A DNA stretch of 64,000 nt from assembly GCA_941918925.1 (NCBI GenBank), contig OW799237.1, positions 112,448,515-112,512,514 on the forward strand. The letters are read 5' to 3'. Source of the stretch: Phyto melanocephala (taxonomy: Eukaryota; Arthropoda; Insecta; Diptera; Rhinophoridae). Below the pieces are notes generated by a model. It was not told the DNA's origin, ran no database searches, and saw only the letters and a program-made list of their open reading frames with translations. Positions 25,358-37,012 of the stretch are shown piece by piece. Each line of letters opens with the position of its first letter. The stretch's first letter is position 1. The translations under genes and the position numbers were made by a program.

Positions 25358-26100
25358 CAAGGCATATCCATAAGGTATATGCATCGCGGCAACAAACACA
25401 ACAATAAAAAACACATGTATTTTGTTTTTGTATATATGCCGGCATATGTCAAACAATTTTTTTTATTTTCTTCTCAAATTTGAACAACTTTTAAAAAACT
25501 TTATAGCGAAAACTTTTAATTCACGGTTTTGTATTTTTTAACACGCTTTAAACCAACTGAATCTGCGAATTATTTATTGTACAATAAAATTTAAAAAATT
25601 AAGTTTGACAACTGCAGGCATGACTTTTAAAAAAAGTTGGTAATGCTAAGGCGAATTCATACAGGTGCACTTATCAGCACATGATGATGGGGAAACATAA
25701 TGTCTAAATTTGTTGAATTCTCCTTTATTCTATTTATTAATGCAGGATTGGAAGATTAGATTTTGGATTCCGAATTAAACATTTAACTTAATTGTGCTTT
25801 TTATGGTAATAAATTTACCAAATTTATGTATATTTGTTGTGCTTGCACCATTTATAATGTGCTTCACAAGCACATATCCTTTTTTTAATAAAATTTTATT
25901 GATAAAACATACAAAAACAACTTTTCAATCCTTGTTATACAAACTGGCCTTGAAAGAAAAAATCCCCTTAAAATTTGCTTTGTTTTATCAATGCGCCGTT
26001 GCATATACCTGTATGAATATGCCTTGGTAACGGTTTTAAAATGTATATAAAAAAAAAACAGGCAGCTGATTGGATACGAGTACCTTATGGATATGCCTTG
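25358..26100 (-). mobile_element. Non-autonomous hAT-type element, copy B, inverted
   Basis: The same element as 24597-25340 in opposite orientation, 743 bp, flanked by its own 8-bp direct repeat TTCTCGAT (25350-25357 and 26101-26108). Only one base (25349) separates the two target duplications. Together the copies form a roughly 1.5-kb near-perfect palindrome with a 17-nt centre. ORFs inside it are by-products. Confidence 0.85.
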
Positions 26101-26181
26101 TTCTCGATTTATAAAATTGTGAACAATGGCCAACTTATTTTTATTTTATATATTAAGACGAAACATATTAAAGGTAGTAAT

Positions 26182-27109
26182 GGGTGTTTTTTTTACAGGT
26201 TTGTTTTTCGAATAGAGATAAAACTGGCATTTTGTGGTCAAATCTGGCAACTCTAATGTCATTTATGTTCAGTTTGGTTTGCCATTTCATCATGAACAGG
26301 TTGACAAAAGAACAACGCTTGCAAATCGTGCAAATTTATTTCGAAAATTGAGATTGATCTCGATGCTGATTTTCATCGCAAAATTTTGTTCAGTGAGAGG
26401 CTCATTTTTGGTTGAATGGCTACGTCAACAAGCAAAATTGCCGCATTTGGAGTGAAGAGAATCCACATGCGACCCTTGAGACGCCATTACATAAACAAAA
26501 TCTGACTGTTTGGTGTGCTCTATGGGCTGGTGGAGTCATCGGGCCATACTTCTTCCGAAATAATGCTGGAGAGGCAGTTACCGTTAATGGAGACCGGTAT
26601 AGAGCCATGATAACCGACTATTTTGTTCCCGAATTGGATGGCATGAATGTGGATGAGTTGTGGTTCCAACAAGACGGCGCTACATGCCACACAGCGCACG
26701 CCACAATCGATTTATTGAAGAAAACATTCGATGAGCGCATAATTTCGCGGAATGGACCTGTCAATTGGCCACCAAGATCGTGTGATTTGACACCATTGGA
26801 TTATTTTCTTTGGGGAAATGTGAAGTCGCTCGTCTACGCCAACAAACCAGAAACGTTAGGGGAATTGGAAGCCAACATTCGTGGCGTTATTGCCAACATA
26901 CGGCCCCATATGCTCGAAAAAGTGGTTAAAAATTGGACCTGTAGAATTGGCTTTATTAGAACCAGCCGCGGCGGCCACATGCCTGAAATCATATTTAAAC
27001 ATTAATGGCATAAAATTATCCTTCCAATAAAGCCAAATTGATGGTCATTAAAACGATTTTCTTGTGTTTTATTTCAATTCGAAAATCTATACCACTGAAA
27101 AAAACACCC
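26182..27109 (+). mobile_element. Defective mariner element
   Basis: Inverted ends, GGGTGTTTTTTTTACAGGTT on the left and GGGTGTTTTTTTCAGTGGTA in reverse complement on the right, with a shared TTTTCGAA a little further in, bound about 928 bp around a broken transposase gene. AATAAA lies just after the stop. Confidence 0.8.
26292..27005 (+). pseudogene. Mariner transposase pseudogene
   Basis: The frame begins MNRLTKEQRLQIVQIYFEN and then jumps to LDADFHRKILFS: most of the DNA-binding region is deleted. At about 26394 a base is missing where the family has FSDEAHF, destroying the first catalytic aspartate codon and shifting frame. From 26412 the frame is open for 197 codons: NGYVNKQNCRIWSEENPHA, then FQQDGATCHTA with the second catalytic Asp, WPPRSCDLTPLDYFLWG with the third, and the C-terminus RGGHMPEIIFKH. 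It cannot encode active enzyme. Confidence 0.88.
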
Positions 27110-27243
27110 GGTATATGTACATCAATAAAAACATAAACTAAATTTAAAGATATATTAAAATAGAAAAAAATTTACAAATAAAAAAGTTTCAATTACAAAT
27201 AGATGTATATTTATTTATTTTATTAAGAAATAAATTATTTTAT

Positions 27244-30200
27244 TTAGTACCAGTCATTGTCATCAATCATATATTCGTCTACGCTATCACCATTTATGTT
27301 TGTGTCCATGATTGTGTCTTCACCGCTGAATTCAGATTGTACGTCTGTAAATTCGCCACCACCGGTAGTTTCATCGTCCGCTGCAATAAGAAAAGAGAAT
27401 GATTTGGAATTTTTGTCAACAACTATCAAATATATATATAAAGCTTTGTTGCCATTGGGCGATTCCATTGGGCCGGGTGGACATCCTCCTTTAATTTACC
27501 AAATTGTTTTCTAAGTGTTAATATATCCGTATTTATTTTAATTATTGCTATAAAAACAGTAAATAATGTATTTTTTTCTTTTAAATGTTTATGCTTAATA
27601 GAAAGATGGCTGGGACATCAAAAAATTAAAAAAAAATATATATATATATCTATCTATATATATAAAAGTGAAACTCTGTGTGTGTGTGTTAGCTATAGAC
27701 TCTGAAACTGTAAAACCGATCGGGGTCAAACTTTGGTAAGTTGTTGTACACATACCGGGGAGTGTTTATGGATGAAAAAAAGTGGGCGGGGCCACGCCCA
27801 TAAAAAATTAGTTATCAGTTTTAGCTACTTGCACTTGACCGATTTTTCTGAAACTTTGCACACATATCGAGCTGTCATGACTAAATAATTTCGTGATAAG
27901 AAAAGTGGGCGGGGCCACGCCCCTAAAAAAGTTTTAATTTTGAGGTACTTGCACTGGACCGATTTTTCTGAAACTTTGCACACATATTGAGCTGTCATGA
28001 CTTTATAATTTCGTGATTGAAGAAGTGGGCGGGGTCACGCCCATAAAAAATTAGTTATCAGATTTAGCTACTTGCACTGGACCGAATTTTTTGAAACTTT
28101 GCAAACATACTGAGCTGTCATGACTTTACACTTTCGTCATTAGAAAAGTGGGCAGTGCCGCGCCCATTAAAAAAAAGGTATCATTTTGAGGTACTTTCAC
28201 TGGACCGATTTTTTTGAAACTTTGCACACATATTGAGTTGTCATGACTATAGTTTCGTATTTAAAAAAGTGGGCAGTGCCACGCCCATAAAAAAAGGTAT
28301 CATTTTGAGGTACTTACACTGGACCGATTTTTCTAAAACTTTGCACACTTATTGAGCTGTCATGACTATACAGTTTCGTAATTAGAAAAGTGGGCAGTGC
28401 AACGCTCATAAAGAAAAAGTTATAGTTTTTAGCCTTGCACTTGATATTCGATAAAAATTTAGAATGCGATTAAAATTCATGAAGGGGCGTAGCAACGCGC
28501 GCCGGGATTGGCTAGTATATATATATAAAAGGTAAATTCAAGTTAATAGGATTTTTTACGTTTATTTATACTATTTTGATGTAAATTTCTTACAATGTAC
28601 AGCTCCTATGAGAGGTTGCAAATTGGGCAAATATTATATTTATGAGTATTTAAAATCAATTACGGAAATAATGCCTAAAATCTTAATGAAAACTTGTCTT
28701 GTAGTTAGGAACTGGTAGAACCGCACAATGCGACGGGTGAAATAAGGATGTGAAACATATTAAAAAAATTTTCGTTTATAAGCTCCAATGGAATGCAGTT
28801 ATATAAGTGTAAAATGTAAAAAATTAATTAGGTATAATTTATGACAATAAAACTTACAAAGATAAGTAGAAATTGCATTTCTTATTCTTTCCGGGTTGTT
28901 GCTTTGGTCTGTTTGCAAAATACTATGCTTAGGATACGAACCGTTAGTTTTTGCACTTTGTAAATCCTGCAACCACGTATCATTAACAATGTCATTATTT
29001 TCGTTAAGAAAATTGTGAAGAGCACAAGACGATAAAACTATAGTGTTAGCATTTCTTACATTACTATCAAAGCATTTTTTAATGTGCTTAAAACGAGCCT
29101 TCAGTTGATTAAAAGTTTTTTTCGCCAATTTATGCGATTTCAACCAAGCGCTGTTAAATCTTTTTTGTTGATGACTTTGTAGAACTTGAAAAGAATATGG
29201 CTTCATAAGTTTATCAGTTAAACGAAATTCTGAATCACCAGTTATAAACACTGGAACATCCACACCCGAAATATTTTTTTTTAAATCGGTCAAAAGATTG
29301 CACTTATCTAAGTGTTGCTTTAGAGAAGATCCTTGAAATATTTGAAAATCATTGTTACGTCCTGGTCTTCCACAGCTCGCATAAATAAAACGACATCTAA
29401 TAAAAACCAAAATGTAAATAGATAATGGATATACATACATATTAATGACTTTCTACCTCGCATCGACCAAAGCTAACAGTGTAATTGAGTACCATCCTTT
29501 TGTGTTAAAGTAGTCTGTAGAGTTTTCATTGGGTGGGTGGATCTTTATATGGCAAACATCAAGGGCTCCCATGCATTGGGGAAATCCCAGTACTTCAAAT
29601 TCCTGTACTAAATCTTCAATTTTTTTCTTTGTTAGCGGAAAGTTTTTCAAATATGTTGGAGCCAAAACTTTCCAGACTTCATTACAAAAATTTATAAGAA
29701 TTTCGTGTACAGTTGTCTCTCCCACGCCAAGCTTGTTTGCGATTGAGCGATTCTCCTCAGAAGAACCTAAGGCATATAATGCTATCGCAATCATCTTTTC
29801 CAATGGAATTGCTTCAGTCATATTTATACTTTTTCTTCGTAGACCAGTTAGTAATTTACATAGTTCATAGAAATGATTTCTGCTCATTCGAAAGTTATTT
29901 TTGAAAAGAGATTCATCTGCATGCTGGTAATCTGTTTCCCAAAAAGTTTGAGTTTGCCCCTTAAAATGTACATAAGTATTTTTAAGTAATGTAACAAAAG
30001 CTCTGAATAGACAGACGATTGTTAGATTTTACAGTATTGTAAAACCTAACAATAGGCAAAGTACAAAAGTGAAAAATTGTTTCCAAAGAAAAATTTCAAA
30101 TGTTTGTAAGTTATTTGCCAGAAAAGATGCCAATTTAAAATTTTGCAGTCAAGTGATGGTCTTACATTTGTCAAAGATAACCTTTTCGAAGATAGTGATA

Positions 30201-30366
30201 TTTTTAGAGTGTGGAGGATGTGCAGTTGCTTTAAAAGATGAAGATGCTTCTTCTGGAGATCGAACAGTACCGCTGAGCATAATTTTGTCTCCTCTGTCAA
30301 TTTAGATGTTACCAAAATTCTTCTTGACATCACAATTTTTTTAATGATTTTCTTTTTTCTTTCCAT
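27244..30366 (-). CDS. HARBI1-like (PIF/Harbinger) nuclease gene, four exons, catalytic Glu replaced
   Basis: Model on the minus strand: 30166-30366, 29457-29959, 28858-29396, 27244-27380. All have GT/AG borders and compatible phases (0, 2, 1), giving 459 residues. The last two introns are 60 nt and 1477 nt. Exon 2 carries FKNNFRMSRNHFYELCKLL, a helix-turn-helix (NKLGVGETTVHEIL) and catalytic Asp in GALDVCHIKI. Exon 3 carries GRPGRNNDFQIFQGSSL (second Asp) and FITGDSEF. Where HARBI1 has VIEKTF or similar, this protein reads LAKKTFNQLKARF: Lys (AAA) for the catalytic Glu. The last exon is acidic and ends DEYMIDDNDWY, with AATAAA close behind. No terminal inverted repeats were found. It is either a decayed transposase or a domesticated gene. 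The middle exons are certain, the first and last less so; the start could also be ATG 30330. Confidence 0.65.
27653..28515 (+). mobile_element. Non-autonomous Helitron, copy 2
   Basis: 863 bp, TCTATATATATAAAAG to GGATTGGCTAG, flanked by A and T. It has a TG microsatellite near the 5' end, then about six degenerate 115-bp units each with the GGGCGGGGCCACGCCC hairpin, then the 3' GGCGTAGCAACGCGCGCC hairpin. It is inserted in the last intron of the HARBI1-like gene. Confidence 0.88.
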
Positions 30367-31178
30367 TTTGCCAAAATTTTTGCTTATTAAATTCTTTGTA
30401 TAATGTTTTTGTTTACTTGTTATAATTAGACATTGAATATCGATACATTTTCGATAAAAAAGTGAAGGCACTTGAGCTTTAATCGATAAAATACTATATG
30501 CCATGTTCATACGGTATTGTGAACCACTGATTAATATCTTCTACGCTTTAAAATATTTCTCACTATTCCTGATTCTATTTTTTGTTCTTTTATAAATATA
30601 TATGCGTAAATATATATTTATATATATAAATCTATAAAGCCTTTTCCTTTTGTATATTTAAATGTTCATTTTATGTAATAATGTAAAACTTTAAGATACA
30701 AGTGCTGTTATAAAAAATGTAATCGAAACCAGCAAAAAAAATAATTTGTAAAAATAACTTTCTAACAATTTATTTTTTTATCAATTTATTTTTTTCGGCT
30801 TGAATTTCTTTCCTTACTTAGAGATTACACCTTCAAGTTAAACCTTACAATACAATTAATCTTTTTTTTTAAATACTTACACTTTACGAATTAAAAACCG
30901 TGTTGATTCAATTTTGCTAATGAAGTAGGAGTGATATATTTGGCCATGCCGAATTTGACAGTACCCTTTACCATCATCTACATATATATATAACCATCGT
31001 AGCCTAGCCTAGATTTTATGTTATATGCCGTTTTCTTTTTTCCATCGCCATCTTTGATTTTTAAACTTTACGGTATTAATTAAATTAATTAGTCAAGCAC
31101 TTTCATTTGATACCCATATTGATAAGGTTAAAAGAAAATTCCGCCATTTTGATTCAGACGCCATTTTCGATCTTACAC
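30367..31178. other. Intergenic, nothing recognised
   Basis: AT-rich sequence upstream of the HARBI1-like gene. The frame of its first exon stays open back to 30510, which allows a longer N-terminus. No other coding signal was found. Confidence 0.35.
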
Positions 31179-31775
31179 TAGGTTCGTTCGAGTACTTTTA
31201 CTGCACTTTGTAGTAAATGAGTAATTATTTAGTAAATTGAAAATTTTACTCTCAAAAAGAGAATTTGTCCAAAAAAGTACTCGAACAGACATTTGTAAAA
31301 ATTCGTAAGATTGAAGCAACAGCTGATGGCAAAAAAATAAAGTTTAATGAGAACTATGTACATACATACATATGTGCAAATATGTATTTAAGTATGTATA
31401 CCTGCGCCAGATTCAGGCAGTTCTATTCTTTCAATTAAAGACATTATTATTTCACAAGCAATTTAAATTTAATAATATTTTGCACTTTTGTTTGGATTTT
31501 CCTTTTTTTAATATTTTTCTCACAAATTGTATACTTTTTGTTTGCTTACTTTTGTTTGTTTACCTTTTGAATCATATGTTTTTTGGTTTTGCTAAATCTT
31601 ACTGCAAGAAATTTCTGTTGTAAAAATTTGCAAATACTCAGTCAAGAACTGTCACTTTTCGCTCTCTATTTGTGCTCTCATTTACTACAAATTTGTGTTA
31701 ACGAACGCAATTTCGTAAAATGCAGTAAAAATTTGTACAAATTCGTACAAATTTGTGAGTTCTCGAACGAACCTA
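31179..31775. repeat. 597-bp MITE with AGGTTCGTTCGAG ends
   Basis: Perfect 14-bp inverted ends TAGGTTCGTTCGAG. CTTACA occurs at 31172-31177 and 31776-31781, so a 6-8 bp target duplication is likely. Internal repeats of ACAAATTTG/CAAATTCG occur. There is no coding capacity. Confidence 0.65.
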
Positions 31776-31892
31776 CTTACAATTGAATTTATGAATTTAT
31801 TTTCGTTTGTAAATTTTAGGAAAAACAACAAAGCAGTTGCAAAATGTTTTCCAGTAAGAGTAATATGATTTTATGTATAGTATAATCATCTT

Positions 31893-32080
31893 CTGCAGGA
31901 ACAAATTCGATGAACCCAATATTTTGGCACTGGTTCCACTAAATCAAGTCAAATGTCATGAATGGCACGTTCAATATTGACTTGTAAAGCTTGAAGAGAG
32001 TCTGGTTTATTTCGAAGGACCAATGACTTCAAATATCCCCACAAGAAATAGTCTAATGGTGTTAAATCACATCCTGCCTT
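31893..32080 (-). mobile_element. Mariner remnant (C-terminal part)
   Basis: Minus-strand reading gives DLTPLDYFLWGYLKSLVLRN, then LQVNIERAIHDI and, after a stop, KYWVHRICS. It is the C-terminal third of a mariner transposase with the last catalytic aspartate region. Broken. Confidence 0.65.
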
Positions 32081-32454
32081 AATAATTTTTAATTGACGTT
32101 TTGGAAACAAAAAAAATGATACTCATTTGGCATGAAAAAAAAATAATTATTATCGCCAGTTTTTTCTGAATAACTCCTAAACACTTTTAAACACAAACGT
32201 TATTTAGTTTACTTAAAGGAAATTTTATTTATCGTTCTCAAGTCATGATGAAATGTATCAACAAAACAGACTTATTTCGTGCGAAATATTAGGCATGCCT
32301 ATAAAAAAAACTGAGCCCGATAAAAAAAAACCTGAAAACAGATTTTAAATAAGCGCGTTAAAATCTCCAAATTCCACATATTTTTATTCAAAGGCGATTT
32401 TTTTAACAGAGAAGTGTAAGCAAGCAACCCGAAGAATACAGCTAGCCATTATAT

Positions 32455-32800
32455 GAATTTATAAGCTAGTGAAATCATTGGTCCATATTTCTTCAAAAAT
32501 TAAGCAAAGCAGAATGTTGCCATCAATGTATCTGAAATTCGAGCGCATGGCCTCGGTGAGCTCTGGTTTCAACAAGACGGCGCTACGAGCCATACACCGC
32601 GTAAAACAATGAACTCGTTTTTGGTGAGCACTTAATTTCGTTACCGTAAATTGGACACTTAGATCGTGCGACATCATACCTTTGTACTATTTTCTCTGAG
32701 AATGTGTAAAGTCCGAGGTCTTCAGGAATAAGCCAGCTACGATGACGCTTTCGAAGCCAACATTACCAGTGTTATTCGTGAGATACATTATTAATTTAAT
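32455..32800 (+). mobile_element. Mariner remnant, second and opposite
   Basis: Plus-strand fragments in shifting frames: EIIGPYFFKN, GELWFQQDGATSHTPR, then DRATSYLCTIFSE corresponding to the CDLTPLDYFLW block. Heavily decayed and opposite in strand to the remnant at 31893. A P-like MITE is inserted just after it. Confidence 0.6.
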
Positions 32801-32808
32801 GTATGCCC

Positions 32809-32990
32809 CAGGATACACTTATACAAGGTGGCGGTGCCAGCCCAGCTGACAATTTTTTTGTGTTCTGGAGTATGTCAAACTACATATTAAAAAAATGATT
32901 TGAACTCCGAAAATTGTCAAACTTCATACATAAAAAAGAGAGCCGAAAATCGCTCTCCTTTACGCTATCACCTTATGTAATTACACCATG
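32809..32990. mobile_element. P-element-like MITE, copy 1
   Basis: 182 bp flanked by the 8-bp direct repeat GTATGCCC (32801-32808, 32991-32998). The right end in reverse complement is CATGGTGTAATTACATAAGG, close to the Drosophila P terminal repeat as remembered. The left end is a diverged version (CAGGATACACTTATACAAGG). About 85% similar by eye to 60582-60762. No coding. Confidence 0.75.
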
Positions 32991-32998
32991 GTATGCCC

Positions 32999-34422
32999 CT
33001 ATTCTCATTGTCAACTTACCTCAGTTTGGTTATCTGAGAGTAGACCTAACCGTTTTTGTTAAAATTTTTTTAGCATTGACAACTTAAATATCAAGTATTA
33101 CATAAACGCAGGAAAAATTCGCAAAAATAAAAAGAGTGTAAAAAAAATATGAACCGCAACTATTTAAATTTATATGTTAGACATTCTTTATCTAACAAAA
33201 TACTTACCTATTAATTAAAATACTTTAAAAAGAACATACCATATTATTTAAAGTTTTTAAATTTTTTGTTTTTTTTATTGATTTTCTTAGTTTTCTTAAC
33301 ATTTCAATAGATTTCAAATGCTTAATGAATTTGTAATTTGAATAATTTGTTATTTTGAAATTCTTATTAAAATGCTTATTTATATTTTGTTATAAACTTT
33401 AGGAAAGTAAAAAAATTTTTGGTTTTCAGTGTTTGTTATAAATATAAATGAAATAAAGATTTGTTGAACATATAAATATTTTGTAAACAGATAAGTTAAG
33501 ACTTGTTTTAAAAATATTGTTAGGGATTACATTTTATTAAATGTAGCTTAAACACTCACCCTCATATTTTATTAAATAACTTTTAAATTTATGACAAATT
33601 TTGTATAAATGAAGATTTAAAAATTTTTGATAAATTTGAAATTTGATAATGAATATGGTGGTAAAAATTTTACTCATAATTTTATAAAATAAAAATCTCG
33701 TTATGAATAACATGCTACTAAACAGATTTTAAATAAAATTCTAAATTCTTTTTTCATCTGTGTCTGAGCGTTTAAGATTTCACAGTATGTAGTATATAAG
33801 ACAGGTTTAAAAAATAGGTTATTATTATTATTTAATTTTATATTAATTTATAATGCATAAATCTTTGTGTGCTTAATTTTTTTATTTCTGTTTTTTTTTT
33901 ATTATTATTACTCTTATTTATGCTTAGAAAATTTGTAAGATTTATACTATCAATTTAATTTTAAAAATAAATTTTACAAAGTGCACATTTTTTTTGTTTA
34001 TGTTGTTAATATATTTATGTTAAATCTGGTGTAAGTTTTATTGTTTGTTGCAATCTATTTTATATGTATTATATATTTTATATTTCTCTAAAAAAAAATA
34101 AGTATTCAGGCGTCCACAGAGTCCAGTTTTGATCGAATTGATACTTTTTAAACAAATATAAATTTCGTACTATGCCTTAATGAAATAAATAAAAAATTGA
34201 TAAATCTTTAATTTAATAAAAAATATTTTAAGCTAATTGTTTTTTATGTTTAAATTGTTCTTTATAAAATGAAAATTGTTGTCATTAAAGAAGAAATGAT
34301 TGTTTTTTGTTGCCTTTCAAATTTCGATTTATGTTAGATGTTATGTTATTTAAGTTTATTCATCATTACCTAGTTTTTTTAGCTTTTACTTGAATATTAT
34401 AAATAAATAATAATATATATAC
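32999..34422. other. Intergenic, very AT-rich
   Basis: Simple AT-rich sequence with poly-T tracts. No coding, RNA gene or clear repeat boundary was recognised. Confidence 0.4.
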
Positions 34423-34510
34423 ACATATCGTCGTTCGTAAATTATTGTGTTCTATATGTATAGGTTTTATATGTCACATAGAACACAATAATTTACGAAC
34501 GACGATATGT
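34423..34510. repeat. Perfect 33-bp stem hairpin
   Basis: 34423-34455 (ACATATCGTCGTTCGTAAAT and onward to TTCTAT) is exactly complementary to 34478-34510 with a 22-nt loop. It may be a tiny foldback element or a transcribed hairpin. The perfect pairing implies recent origin or maintenance. Confidence 0.75.
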
Positions 34511-34685
34511 ATTTACTTTTACAATTCAATATTAAAAAAAAATACTGCCTGTTTATTAATTGCAAATTGTTTTGTTTTCAATATATTTGCAAGAATGAAA
34601 TTTCACATTTATATAGATAAACAGGCACTTATAAGTTACCGGCTTCAGTATCAAAATCAAGAAAGTACTTGTTTCAATGTTATAA

Positions 34686-34705
34686 TCTATATATATAAAA
34701 GTCAA

Positions 34706-34744
<39 letters not shown>

Positions 34745-35570
34745 GCTATAGACTCCGAAACTGTAAAACCGATCGGGCTCAAACTTTGGTAAGTTGTTGT
34801 ACACATACCAGGGAGTGTTTATGGGTGAAAAAAAGTGGGCGTAGCCACGCCCATAAAAAATTAGTTATCAGTTTTAGCTACTTGCACTTGACCGATTTTT
34901 CTGAAACTTTGCACACATATCGAGCTGTCATGACTAAATAATTTCGTGATAAGAAAAGTGGGCGGGGCCACGCCCCTAAAAAAGTTTTAATTTTGAGGTA
35001 CTTGCACTGGACCGCTTTTTCTGAAACTTTGCACACATATTGAGCTGTCATGGCTTTATAATTTCGTGATTGAAAAAGTGGGCGGGGCCACGCCCATAAA
35101 AAATTAGTTATCAGATTTAGCTACTTGCACTGGACCGAATTTTCTGAAACTTTGCAAACATACAGAGCTGTCATGACTTTACACTTTCATCATTAGAAAA
35201 GTGGGCAGTGCCACGCCCATTAAAAAAAAGGTATCATTTAGAGGTACTTGCACTGGACCGATTCTTCTGAAACTTTGCACACATATTGAGTTGTCATGAC
35301 TATACAGTTTCGTATTTAGAAAAGTGGGCAGTGCCACGCCCATAAAAAAAGGTATCATTTTGAGGTACTAACACTGGACCGATTTTTCTGAAACTTTGCA
35401 CACTTATTGAGCTATCATGACTATAGAGTTTTGTAATTAGAAAAGTGGGCAGTGCCACGCTCATAAAGAAAAAGTTATAGTTTTTAGCCTTGCACTTGAT
35501 ATTCGATTAAAATTTAGGATGCGATTAAAATTCATGAAGGGGCGTAGCAACGCGCGCCGGGATTGGCTAG
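34686..35570 (+). mobile_element. Non-autonomous Helitron, copy 3
   Basis: 885 bp, TCTATATATATAAAAG to GGATTGGCTAG, A and T flanks. It carries a (GT)n microsatellite at about 34711-34741 and about six hairpin-bearing internal units, in the same order as copy 2, to which it is very similar. Confidence 0.88.
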
Positions 35571-36243
35571 TTTAAATATATGTATCCTTTTAATGTTTGT
35601 CGTCGCAGATACAAAAACATCTTAATGGCGCAGAATTGTTTTTTCGTAGTAGTTTTTTCTATTGGTAAATAAACGTTCTTTTCTAAGGCGTCTTAAAGAC
35701 GACGTTGAACTGATTCAATACTTATTTTTGCAAAACATTCTTTAAGTATTATTGAAGGCTGTAAGATGCATTTAATAATTTAATTTTGGCTTTTTGTTTT
35801 CTCTCTTTTTTAAATATAAATATTTAAATATAAAAATTAGTTGATTACACAAAATAAATTTGTATGTAGAATTAACCCTTTTATCTCGAAAATCACTTTG
35901 CCCTGCTTTAAGAATTTTTTTTTTTATTTATTTACATAAATTTATTTTTATGTATGTATGTATGTATTTATGTATATATTTTTAAAGTGAGGTGCTGTAA
36001 TTTACAAAATAAATGAGTAAATCTTTTTAATGGTTAATATTAATTTATTATTGTTAATTAAATAGTATTAAAAAAAATTTTTAAGCAAACACATTTATAT
36101 AATGAAAAATATTGTTTGGTTGTTAGCTAAATGTTAGTACATAATATATGTATGTATATAAAGAAAATTAAAAATTAATAATAAATTATTTTTTATTAAT
36201 GAAAATATTTTTTTCTAAGTAGAAAGTAAAATATATATATATA

Positions 36244-36458
36244 GGGTTTTGACTTCAAATTCGCACTTTTTCGTATCAAATTCAGCATTTTACAAATCAA
36301 ATTCAAAATTTTGAATTTTGAATTCTCTTTATAAAACTCAGTTTTTTAAAGAACAAAATCAGATTCTTTCATATTAAACTCAGAAGTTATCAATAAAAAA
36401 GTTTGATTTAGATTTTTTAAATACTGAATTCGAAAGTCCGAATTTTATATTAAAACCC
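36244..36458. repeat. 215-bp MITE-like element
   Basis: GGGTTTTGACTTCAAATTCG and, in reverse complement, GGGTTTTAATATAAAATTCG mark the two ends. Between them are many degenerate AAATTCAGA/TTGAATTT repeats. Confidence 0.4.
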
Positions 36459-37012
36459 AATATTTATTTATATTTTATATTTTAATTATTTTTAACTTGG
36501 CGAAATTTAATGATAATAATATGTTCTATCGTTTACTTACCATTTTTTAATCTTAACAATTTCTTTATTTAGCGGTACACAAAATATCATAAACAAAACA
36601 AAGTTTTTGTATGAATTGAAAATTTCCAAAACTTTTAGTGATTTCATAATTACATACATATTGTATTGCATGAACCTGATAAAAGTATATTTCAATTTAT
36701 AAATTAAACCTTAATTCAATGAGTCACATTTTTGTTTCATAAAAAAGTCTAAAAAGTAGGCTGTTCGTTTAGTTTTACCAAGTTATTTTTTTAACTTTAC
36801 CGTAATTTGTAATTTTCTTTAAACCGAATTCGAATTCGTTTCGTACTTCTTGTATAAGCTGGATATATATAAGTTGGTAGACATCTATTGCAAATATCTT
36901 AATTTCTTTTAATAACTCTTAAAACAAGTTATTGTTAGAGTAGTCTGTTTTCCAGTACGTAAATTAATAGTTAATTCAATGTGGAAGCCATACATAATCG
37001 TTTTCTGAACTT

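Noticed and set aside
24569..26115. Single large foldback transposon
   Set aside because: Two different 8-bp target duplications show two separate insertions of a 744-bp element.
25221..26133. Minus- and plus-strand ORFs with similar peptides (VTKAYSYRYMQRRID)
   Set aside because: The same peptide appears because the two hAT copies are inverted duplicates; no transposase or other domain is present.
29529..29904. Plus-strand ORFs overlapping the HARBI1-like exon
   Set aside because: Antisense shadows of the nuclease exon, which has recognisable motifs and splice sites.
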